A stretch of 6,634 bases of DNA from Gammaproteobacteria bacterium (GTDB taxonomy: Bacteria; Pseudomonadota; Gammaproteobacteria; J044), in NCBI GenBank assembly GCA_003696465.1, contig RFHG01000591.1, forward strand, positions 1-6,634, read 5' to 3'. The translations under genes and the position numbers were made by a program. The notes below the pieces were generated by a model. It was given only the letters and a program-made list of their open reading frames with translations. It was not told the DNA's origin and searched no databases. Below are positions 1 to 5,832 of the stretch, one piece after another. How positions within the stretch are numbered: position 1 is the first letter of the stretch; every line of letters starts with the position of its first letter.

Positions 1-1
1 G

Positions 2-724
2 CCCCTCGAGAACGCGGTGTTCTTCGCCCGCCTGGTCCAGCGAGTCATCACCCTGCTCACCACCCCCACCGCCTCGGGCGTGCTCTACGAGGTGGACATG
101 CGGTTGCGGCCCAGCGGCAGCTCGGGGCTGTTGGTCAGCAGCCTGGAGGCCTTTGCCCGTTACCAGCGGGAGGAGGCGTGGACCTGGGAGCACCAGGCCC
201 TGGTGCGTGCCCGGCCGGTGGCTGGCGATGAATCCCTGGCCAACGGCTTCGAGGCCATCCGCAGGGAGATTCTCTGCCGGCCGCGTGACACTGCGTCATT
301 GCGCGACGAGGTGCGGCACATGCGCGAACGCATGTGGTGCGAACATGCGCGGAAGAAACCGGGTCGTTTCGACCTCAAGCGCGATCCGGGAGGTATCACT
401 GACATCGAATTTATGGTGCAATATGCAGTGCTTGCCCATGCCGCGTCGCATCCGGAGCTGGTGGAGTGGACCGACAATATCCGGTTGCTCGAGGCCCTCG
501 CGCATGCGGGCGTGCTGGAAACCGATCGCGCCGAGCGGCTGGCCGGAATCTACCGTGAGTTCCGAGATCATCTGCATCACCGCCATCTGGCGGGGAAGGG
601 GGCCGATGTTGCCCGGGAACGCTTTGCCGAGGCATCCGGCTTCGTGCGGCAGATCTGGCGTGATCTGATGGGCGCGCCCGCCTTTTCCGGGCGTGACGAC
701 TGCAAGAACCGAGGAGAAGACTGA
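2..724 (+). CDS. glnE: Glutamine synthetase adenylyltransferase / adenylyl-removing enzyme GlnE, C-terminal part (5' end outside window)
   Basis: This is the last 240 residues of the bifunctional enzyme that adds AMP to, and removes it from, glutamine synthetase in response to nitrogen status and PII protein. The frame is open from base 2, so the start lies outside the window; the whole protein is usually about 950 residues. The fragment belongs to the C-terminal adenylylating half. It opens with the end of the nucleotidyltransferase domain, whose signature YEVDMRLRPSGSSG (bases 86-127) carries the third catalytic aspartate (bases 95-97). The family motifs AWTWEHQALVRARPV and DPGGITDIEFMVQY follow. 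The rest matches the helical domain after the nucleotidyltransferase (PF08335-like). The earlier GSDLD-type motif and the N-terminal adenylyl-removing half are not visible. The last ~18 residues extend beyond the E. coli-type end and are rich in charged residues. The stop lies 2 bases before ilvE, so the two are probably co-transcribed. Identification is firm from several long motifs. Confidence 0.97.
   Translation, partial: PLENAVFFARLVQRVITLLTTPTASGVLYEVDMRLRPSGSSGLLVSSLEAFARYQREEAWTWEHQALVRARPVAGDESLANGFEAIRREILCRPRDTASLRDEVRHMRERMWCEHARKKPGRFDLKRDPGGITDIEFMVQYAVLAHAASHPELVEWTDNIRLLEALAHAGVLETDRAERLAGIYREFRDHLHHRHLAGKGADVARERFAEASGFVRQIWRDLMGAPAFSGRDDCKNRGED
673..695 (+). other. Short inverted repeat near the 3' end of glnE
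   Basis: CGCCCG (675-680) and CGGGCG (688-693) are a perfect 6-base inverted repeat around a 7-base loop, CCTTTTC. One G-U pair and one C-G pair can extend it to 8 pairs (673-695). It lies inside the last codons of glnE, about 15 bases before the ilvE ribosome binding site. There is no U-run after it, so it is not an intrinsic terminator. It may be only a result of high GC. Confidence 0.35.
711..716 (+). promoter_or_regulatory. Ribosome binding site of ilvE
   Basis: GAGGAG lies inside the last codons of glnE, 10 bases before the ATG at 727. It fits that ATG slightly better than the in-frame ATG at 733, and the resulting N-terminus MSMADRDGVIW agrees with Pseudomonas IlvE as I remember it. 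Confidence 0.7.
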
Positions 725-726
725 CC

Positions 727-1647
727 ATGTCGATGGCCGACCGCGATGGTGTGATCTGGCTCGATGGCGAACTGGTGCCCTGGCGCGAGGCCCGGGTGCA
801 TGTGCTCACCCATACCCTGCACTATGGCATGGGGGTGTTCGAGGGGCTGCGTGCCTACCGCACCGAGCAGGGGCCGGCCATCTTCCGGCTCGGGGACCAT
901 ACCCGCCGGCTGCTCAACTCCGGCCACATCCTTGGCATGAAGATTCCCTTTGATGCGGAAACCCTCAATGCGGCACAGAAGCAGGTCGTGCGTGAAAACG
1001 GCCTGGAAAATGCCTACATCCGGCCAATGTGCTTCTACGGTTCCGAAGGCATGGGCCTGCGGGCCGACAACCTGCGCGTGCACTGCATGGTCGCCGCATG
1101 GGACTGGGGGGCCTATCTGGGCGAGGAGGCGCTGGCCCGGGGCATCCGCATCAAGACCTCCTCCTACACCCGGCACCATGTCAACATCACCATGTGCAAG
1201 GCCAAGTCCAATGGCAACTACATCAACTCCATGCTGGCCCTGCAGGAGGCGCTCAACGATGGTTATGACGAGGCGCTGCTGCTGGATGTGGAGGGCTTCG
1301 TGGCCGAGGGCAGTGGCGAGAACTTCTTCATGGTGCGTGACGGCATCATCTACACGCCGGAACTGACCTCTGCTCTGGACGGCATCACCCGGGCCACCAT
1401 CATCACCCTGGCCGGCGAGCTGGGGTATGAAGTGGTGGTCAAGCGCATCACCCGCGACGAGGTCTACATTGCCGACGAGGCCTTCTTTACCGGCTCGGCC
1501 GCAGAGGTCACGCCGATTCGGGAGCTCGACAACCGGCAGATCGGTGCCGGCCATCGCGGGCCAGTGACCGAGGCACTGCAGAAGGCCTATTTCGACCTTG
1601 TGCACGGGCGTTATCCCGGGCATGATGAGTGGCTGAGCCTGGTCTAG
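727..1647 (+). CDS. ilvE: Branched-chain amino acid aminotransferase IlvE
   Basis: A cytoplasmic PLP enzyme of fold type IV (class IV aminotransferases). It reversibly moves the amino group between glutamate and the 2-oxo acids of leucine, isoleucine and valine, the last step of their synthesis. The product has 306 residues; the family usually has 305-310. Visible family marks are the N-terminal HYGMGVFEGLRAY segment, YIRPMCFYGSEGMG, and AKSNGNYINSM with the PLP-binding lysine at residue 160 (equivalent to E. coli K159 when Met is not counted). Next come VAEGSGENFF with the cofactor-contacting glutamate at 194, LDGITRATI, and the C-terminal DEAFFTGSAAEVTPIRE. All key residues are present, so the gene should be functional. 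It begins 2 bases after glnE, with a good Shine-Dalgarno sequence in the end of glnE. Transcription with glnE links glutamate supply to nitrogen control, but that is inference. A D-amino-acid transaminase or aminodeoxychorismate lyase of the same fold is unlikely given the near-complete IlvE match. Confidence 0.97.
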   Translation: MSMADRDGVIWLDGELVPWREARVHVLTHTLHYGMGVFEGLRAYRTEQGPAIFRLGDHTRRLLNSGHILGMKIPFDAETLNAAQKQVVRENGLENAYIRPMCFYGSEGMGLRADNLRVHCMVAAWDWGAYLGEEALARGIRIKTSSYTRHHVNITMCKAKSNGNYINSMLALQEALNDGYDEALLLDVEGFVAEGSGENFFMVRDGIIYTPELTSALDGITRATIITLAGELGYEVVVKRITRDEVYIADEAFFTGSAAEVTPIRELDNRQIGAGHRGPVTEALQKAYFDLVHGRYPGHDEWLSLV

Positions 1648-1650
1648 GAC

Positions 1651-1656
1651 AGGAGG
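1651..1656 (+). promoter_or_regulatory. Ribosome binding site of the zinc-finger gene
   Basis: AGGAGG lies in the 17-base gap after ilvE, 8 bases before the ATG at 1665. This perfect Shine-Dalgarno core picks that ATG over the in-frame GTG at 1629, which would lie inside ilvE and add 12 residues. Confidence 0.85.
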
Positions 1657-1664
1657 GGCATCCG

Positions 1665-1883
1665 ATGGTCAATCCCGATACTGCCGCACATCCCGAGGCC
1701 TGTGCCACGCCGAACAGCCGGCGCCGGGTCGAGATCACGCGCAACGACCTGCCCCTGCACTGCCCGCAGGACGGGGAGTGTCTGTGGAACGCCCATCCCC
1801 GCGTCTTTCTCGATATCGAGGACACGCCCGATCACCGGGTGATCTGTCCGTACTGCAGTACCGAATACATCCTCGTCGATTGA
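1665..1883 (+). CDS. Small zinc-finger protein, zf-CHCC family (NDUFS6-like)
   Basis: A 72-residue protein. Residues 1-27 look unstructured; residues 28-72 form a compact domain, NDLPLHCPQDG, then LWNAHPRVFLDI, then CPYCSTEYIL. This is the zf-CHCC pattern (PF10276), with presumed zinc ligands C33, H44, C61 and C64. The same fold occurs in the mitochondrial complex I subunit NDUFS6. Bacterial members are small, usually uncharacterised proteins, and I recall them near ilvE and waaF in several proteobacteria. No signal peptide or membrane segment is visible, so it should be cytoplasmic. An extra cysteine, C39, lies inside the domain and C13 in the tail; neither is at a family ligand position. 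The start is fixed by an ideal ribosome binding site. Its stop overlaps the start of waaF, so waaF translation may depend on it. The true function is unknown; a link to LPS or to respiratory complex I is speculation. Confidence 0.9.
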   Translation: MVNPDTAAHPEACATPNSRRRVEITRNDLPLHCPQDGECLWNAHPRVFLDIEDTPDHRVICPYCSTEYILVD

Positions 1884-2896
1884 GTGCCCAGCATACGCCC
1901 CGCAGTTGTCTGATTGTCGGCCCCTCCTGGGTAGGCGACATGGTCATGGCGCACAGTCTCGTCCAGACCCTCGCCCAACATCATCCCGCCATGAGCATGG
2001 ATGTGCTCGCGCCTGCCTGGAGCCGGGCACTTACGGAACGCATGCCGGAGGTCCGCGAGGCCATCGACATGCCGCTCGGGCACGGCGAGCTTGGCCTGGG
2101 CCTTCGTCGCAGGCTGGGTCGAGCTCTGTCCGACCGCTACGACTGGGCCATCGTCCTGCCCAACTCCCTCAAGTCCGCGCTGGTGCCCTGGTGGGCAGGG
2201 ATCCCGAAACGCACGGGCTATACCGGAGAGTGGCGCGTGGGTCTGCTCAACGACCGGCGGCGGCTCGACAAAAACCGGCTCAGGCGCACCGTGGAGCGTT
2301 TTGTGGCCCTGGGCCTACCGCCCGATGCCCCGCAGCCGCCACAGTGCCCCCCGCCACGTCTTGCGGTGGATACCGAGCGCGCCCGCGCGGTCGCGGAACG
2401 CCACGGCATCGATCCACAGCGTCCGCTGGTGGCACTTGCGCCCGGTGCGGAGTACGGGCCTGCCAAGCGCTGGCCCATGGGCCATTTCGTGACCCTGGCC
2501 CGCGAACTGCTGGGCAAGGGGGATCAGGTGATGGTACTCGGGTCGCAGAAGGATCATGAACTCACCCACCCGCTGCGCGCGCTGTCCGGGGTACATGACC
2601 TCACCGGTCGGACTACCCTGGGCGAGGCCGTCGATCTGCTCTCGCTGGCGCGGGTGACCGTCACCAATGACTCGGGTCTGATGCATGTGGCCGCTGCCGT
2701 GGACAGCGCCGTGGTGGCGCTCTATGGCTCCTCCGATCCCGGCTTCACCCCGCCGCTGACCGAGCGCGCCCGAATCCTTCGGCTCGGGCTCGACTGCAGC
2801 CCCTGCTTCGAGCGTGAATGCCCGCTGGGGCATACGCGCTGCCTGACCGACATCCGGCCCGCACAGGTGCTCGAGGCCATGGAGACGCTGTCATGA
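1880..2896 (+). CDS. waaF: ADP-heptose:LPS heptosyltransferase II WaaF
   Basis: A peripheral cytoplasmic-face enzyme of family GT9 (GT-B fold) that adds the second L-glycero-D-manno-heptose to heptose I of the LPS inner core. The product has 338 residues (E. coli about 348). The N-terminal strand CLIVGPSWVGDMVMAHSL carries the family loop. PGAEYGPAKRWP at 188-199 is a WaaF signature that separates it from WaaC, and NDSGLMHVAAA (D264, H269) and LYGSSDPGFT belong to the ADP-heptose site. The C-terminus has cysteines 306, 309, 314 and 321 (CSPCFERECP, then HTRC). I chose TTG at 1880 as start: it shares TTGA with the stop of the zinc-finger gene and puts the family's first strand just after the N-terminus. 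No ATG lies before that strand, and GTG at 1778 or 1784 would create a long overlap with unrelated residues. No Shine-Dalgarno precedes the TTG, so initiation probably relies on coupling. Confidence 0.95.
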   Translation: MSAQHTPRSCLIVGPSWVGDMVMAHSLVQTLAQHHPAMSMDVLAPAWSRALTERMPEVREAIDMPLGHGELGLGLRRRLGRALSDRYDWAIVLPNSLKSALVPWWAGIPKRTGYTGEWRVGLLNDRRRLDKNRLRRTVERFVALGLPPDAPQPPQCPPPRLAVDTERARAVAERHGIDPQRPLVALAPGAEYGPAKRWPMGHFVTLARELLGKGDQVMVLGSQKDHELTHPLRALSGVHDLTGRTTLGEAVDLLSLARVTVTNDSGLMHVAAAVDSAVVALYGSSDPGFTPPLTERARILRLGLDCSPCFERECPLGHTRCLTDIRPAQVLEAMETLS

Positions 2897-3924
2897 AACG
2901 GGTGCTGGTGGTCAAGACCTCCTCCATGGGCGATGTGGTGCATGCCCTGCCGGCGGTCACCGAGTCGGCAACCCATCATCCCGGCCTGCGCTTCGACTGG
3001 GTGGTCGAGCCGGGCTTTGCCGATATTCCGGCCCTGCACCCCCGGGTGGACAGGGTGATCCCGCTGGCCTTTCGGCGTCTGCGCAGGCATCCCCTGGCCA
3101 TGCTGCAATCGGACGAGTGGCAGCAGTTCCTGCGCGACGTGCGGGCACGCGAATACGATGCCGTGATCGATGCCCAGGGCCTGCTCAAGAGCGCCTTCAT
3201 CGCCAGCCGGGCACGCGGCCCGCTGCACGGGATGGATCGACGCTCGGCGCGCGAACCGCTGGCCAGCCTGTTCTACCGCCATCGCCATTCGGTGCCGCGC
3301 GGCATGCACGCCATTACCCGCCAGCGCCGCCTGTTTGCCTCGGTGCTGGGGCACGAACCGGGCATCGAGTTCCCCGGCTACGGACTTGACCCCGCCGGGC
3401 AGCCCCAGCCCATGATGGACGAGCCCTATCTCTTCTTTCTGCAGGGCACGACCTGGCCGACCAAGGAATGGCCGGATCGATGCTGGGTGGAGCTGATCCG
3501 CATCGCCACCCATGCCGGTTGGCGAGTGGTACTGGCAGCCACCGGCTTCGAGGCCCGTGCCCGGGCCAAAATGCTGGTCTCCCGCAGCGGCAGGGCCCGT
3601 GTCCTGCCCGACATGGGTCTGGCAGAGCTGGCCCCCTGGCTGGCGGGCGCTGCCGCCTATGTCGGCGTGGATACCGGCCTGGCCCATCTGGCCGCGGCGC
3701 TGGACACCCCGGGTGTGACCCTCTACGGCGCCACCGAGCCGGGACTGACCGGGACCATGGGCAGGGGGCAGGCCCATCTGCAGGTCGACTTCGATTGCGC
3801 ACCCTGCCTCAGCCGCCAGTGCAGCTACCGCGGCCACAGCACCGTCTATCCGCCCTGTTTCGTCACCCTGCCGCCGGATCGGGTGTGGGAAGCCCTGCAG
3901 CCGCTGCTGGAGCAGAAAAAATGA
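2893..3924 (+). CDS. waaC: ADP-heptose:LPS heptosyltransferase I WaaC
   Basis: A GT9 enzyme that adds the first heptose to Kdo2-lipid A, the founding step of the heptose region, at the inner face of the cytoplasmic membrane. The product has 343 residues. The start RVLVVKTSSMGDVVHALPAV includes the WaaC-specific KTSSMGD loop with the presumed catalytic base D14. DAQGLLKSAFIASRARG and SAREPLASLFY follow and match E. coli WaaC closely. TTWPTKEWP and VGVDTGLAHLAAALDTP (D260, H265) make up the nucleotide-sugar site. The protein is longer than E. coli WaaC (about 320). The extra C-terminal part holds C302, C305, C310 and C322, spaced like the cluster in WaaF. The ATG overlaps the waaF stop as ATGA, and GGAG at 2881-2884 sits 8 bases upstream, so the start is secure. 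Waa genes in this order are typical of the pseudomonad-type ilvE-waaF-waaC arrangement. Confidence 0.96.
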   Translation: MKRVLVVKTSSMGDVVHALPAVTESATHHPGLRFDWVVEPGFADIPALHPRVDRVIPLAFRRLRRHPLAMLQSDEWQQFLRDVRAREYDAVIDAQGLLKSAFIASRARGPLHGMDRRSAREPLASLFYRHRHSVPRGMHAITRQRRLFASVLGHEPGIEFPGYGLDPAGQPQPMMDEPYLFFLQGTTWPTKEWPDRCWVELIRIATHAGWRVVLAATGFEARARAKMLVSRSGRARVLPDMGLAELAPWLAGAAAYVGVDTGLAHLAAALDTPGVTLYGATEPGLTGTMGRGQAHLQVDFDCAPCLSRQCSYRGHSTVYPPCFVTLPPDRVWEALQPLLEQKK

Positions 3925-4703
3925 ACCCGCCGCGTCGAGCACCCGTCAGCGCAGTCATCATTACCCTCAATGCCGAGCGTCTGCTCGACAAGTGCCTGCG
4001 GTCCGTCGCCTTCTGTGACGAAATCCTGGTGGTAGACTCGGGCAGTACCGACCGTACCCTCGAGATTGCCCGCGAGCATGGCGCAAGGATCATTCACCAG
4101 GACTGGCTGGGCTTCGGTCCACAGAAGCGCTTTGCCGTGGAGCAGGCAGCCCACGACTGGGTGTTGTGCCTCGATGCCGACGAATGGGTGTCCGAGGAAC
4201 TGCAGGCCTCCATCGAGGGCTTTCTGGTCGAACCTGCAGCCCAGGCAGCCATGTTCCCCCGCTGCAACCGTTTCCTGGGGCGCTGGCTGCGCCATGGAGA
4301 AGGCTACCCGGACTGGAGCCTGCGCCTGTTCGACCGGCGCCATGGAAACTGGAGCGATGATGCCGTGCACGAACGGGTCATTGCCCGGGGAAATATTGTC
4401 CGTCTGCAGGGAGACCTGATGCACGAATCACAGGAGACCCTGCACGAATACCTCGAAAAACAGAATCGATATACCACGCTTCAGGCTCGGGCGCTGGCCG
4501 AGGCAGGCAAAAGGGCATCGGTCTCCAGGCTCCTCTTCTCTCCTGCCTTCCGCTTCCTGCGGCTTTACCTTTTCCGCCTGGGATTCATGGATGGTGTACC
4601 CGGACTCGTTCATGTCACGATCGGGAGCATGAATACGGCAATCAAGTACATGAAACTCATGGAACTCAATCATGCGTCTGACGAGCATCGTCCCGCACGG
4701 TGA
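3921..4703 (+). CDS. Family 2 glycosyltransferase, LPS core (WaaE/KdtX/LgtF type)
   Basis: A 260-residue GT-A fold transferase. The N-terminus VSAVIITLNAERLLDKCLRS is the nucleotide-binding strand of family 2. VVDSGSTD (D39-D44) follows, then the metal-binding DADE at D85-E88. The WaaE-type marks DWLGFGPQKRFA and DDAVHERV (H150, E151, a likely acceptor-side base region) point to the KdtX/WaaE/LgtF group. Characterised members add a beta-linked glucose to heptose I of the inner core; that activity here is inferred. The C-terminal third, from about residue 190, has arginine-rich amphipathic segments (SRLLFSPAFRFLRLYLFRLGF) suited to membrane contact rather than clear membrane spans. The ATG overlaps the waaC stop as ATGA, with GGAG at 3909-3912 eight bases upstream. 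GC content drops from about 65% to about 55% within the last third of the gene. The end overlaps the next gene by 32 bases. Confidence 0.88.
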   Translation: MNPPRRAPVSAVIITLNAERLLDKCLRSVAFCDEILVVDSGSTDRTLEIAREHGARIIHQDWLGFGPQKRFAVEQAAHDWVLCLDADEWVSEELQASIEGFLVEPAAQAAMFPRCNRFLGRWLRHGEGYPDWSLRLFDRRHGNWSDDAVHERVIARGNIVRLQGDLMHESQETLHEYLEKQNRYTTLQARALAEAGKRASVSRLLFSPAFRFLRLYLFRLGFMDGVPGLVHVTIGSMNTAIKYMKLMELNHASDEHRPAR

Positions 4704-5832
4704 CATCCCCGACCGAAGGGGGTTTGCGCCTTCAATTGTCGCTCAGGAACTGGTTCGCAGGATGCGGCTGTTCACTCCCTCTTTCGTGGCCCTGAACGAG
4801 AATGAAGGTGCTTCTCATGAATGGTGGGACAGCATGGAAGTACGACGCTACAGGGTGAGTTCCCTCTATCGACGGCTTTTCACCAAGATCACGCGCCTTG
4901 ATCCGTACCCGCTCGTGGACAGGTTGGTTCCTCTGACTCTACGCCTTGAGCCGGATATCATCCATGTCCATCAGCTCGAATTTCCGGTCGACAAGTTTCG
5001 CAAGAAGCTGCGCAGAAGGATCCCCATGGTGATCCATGTGCATTCCATGAGAAGTTTCGACCCTTGCCGGGGTGTGGCCAGTGCCTATGTCGCGGTGTGC
5101 GAATATACACGGCGCATCATGTGCGAACAGCGCGGGTTTCCCGAGTCCCTGGTCCATGTCATCCACAATGGTGTCGATGAGCATCTTTTTCGTCCACCCG
5201 TGGGTGAGGAAAGAGCCGAATTGCGGTCGCTTTTGGGCATTCCTCGTGACGGTCTTGTGCTGGGTTATGTTGGCAGGCGGCAGGAGGCCAAGGGCTACCA
5301 CGATTATCTGCGCATGATGGAAAGGCTCGTGGCCCGACATGACCATGTGTTTGGAATCGTCGTCGGTCCGGAACCCGGGGATGCGTGCAGGGATACAACC
5401 CATGAGGCATCCAGGGGGCTCCTCAACAAGATGACAGCCGAGGGGCGGATGATTGATCTGCCGGCCATGACACATGAGCGTCTATGCCATCTGTATCGGG
5501 CGATGGACATGGTTGTCTCCATTTCCCGTGGTGAACAGTTTCCGGTAATGCTCGTCGAGGCGATGTCTTCGGGCTGTGTTGTGGTCACTACGCCTGTAGG
5601 AGGCATCCCGGAGCTGGTGCAAGACGGCGATAATGGCCTGCTCCTTTCCCTTCCGATCGATGACGAGGAGCTGGATCATCGAGTAGCGGAGCTGATATCC
5701 GATCCGAAGGCAATGAAGAGGCTGTCGGACAATGCGCGTGATACGGTGGTCAACGGGTTTTCATGGAGCCAGCTTTCTCACAGGTTCGAGACCCTGCTGA
5801 TGCACCTGGTGTTGGGGGAACAGGTCGCATGA
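4672..5832 (+). CDS. Family 4 glycosyltransferase, probable LPS core or surface glycan
   Basis: A 386-residue GT-B fold retaining glycosyltransferase. The acceptor-side N-terminal domain begins MRLTSIVPHGDIPDRRGFAPS, where RRGF stands in place of the usual glycine-rich GGxG loop. PDIIHVHQLEFP and VIHVHS are inter-strand motifs seen in many GT4 enzymes. The linker region has VIHNGVDEHLFRP (residues 163-175). The donor domain opens with GYVGRRQEAKGY, where R202 or R203 and K207 would hold the donor phosphates. The GT4 EX7E motif is E288-E296 (EQFPVMLVE), followed by GGIPELVQDGDNG. It therefore has the full set of catalytic marks, but donor and acceptor cannot be told from sequence. The start overlaps the previous gene by 32 bases and has only a weak GGAA (4661-4664) before it; no later ATG would keep the first strand. 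GC is near 54% in five sampled 60-base rows, clearly below the waaF-waaC region. Outer-core or O-chain assembly is likely from its place before an O-antigen ligase-like gene. Confidence 0.9.
   Translation: MRLTSIVPHGDIPDRRGFAPSIVAQELVRRMRLFTPSFVALNENEGASHEWWDSMEVRRYRVSSLYRRLFTKITRLDPYPLVDRLVPLTLRLEPDIIHVHQLEFPVDKFRKKLRRRIPMVIHVHSMRSFDPCRGVASAYVAVCEYTRRIMCEQRGFPESLVHVIHNGVDEHLFRPPVGEERAELRSLLGIPRDGLVLGYVGRRQEAKGYHDYLRMMERLVARHDHVFGIVVGPEPGDACRDTTHEASRGLLNKMTAEGRMIDLPAMTHERLCHLYRAMDMVVSISRGEQFPVMLVEAMSSGCVVVTTPVGGIPELVQDGDNGLLLSLPIDDEELDHRVAELISDPKAMKRLSDNARDTVVNGFSWSQLSHRFETLLMHLVLGEQVA

Noticed and set aside
577..1623. 348-codon open frame on the minus strand opposite ilvE
   Set aside because: It mirrors ilvE codons, which match the IlvE family along their whole length. 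Long antisense open frames are common in high-GC genes, and its translation resembles no family I recognise.
1629..1664. GTG start at 1629 for the zinc-finger gene
   Set aside because: It lies inside ilvE, while the ATG at 1665 has an ideal ribosome binding site 8 bases upstream.
1778..1879. Upstream GTG starts (1778, 1784) for waaF
   Set aside because: They would add 32-34 arginine-rich residues read out of frame through the zinc-finger domain and would create a ~100-base overlap; the family's N-terminus begins near the TTG at 1880.
3468..3920. In-frame extension of the family 2 glycosyltransferase upstream into waaC
   Set aside because: The extension reads an alternate frame of waaC and gives a glycine/arginine/proline-rich translation without motifs; the ATG at 3921 with GGAG upstream starts just before the first conserved strand.
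2722..3942. 406-codon open frame on the minus strand opposite the end of waaF and waaC
   Set aside because: It lies over two secure heptosyltransferase genes and its translation shows no recognisable motif; it follows from GC-rich third codon positions.
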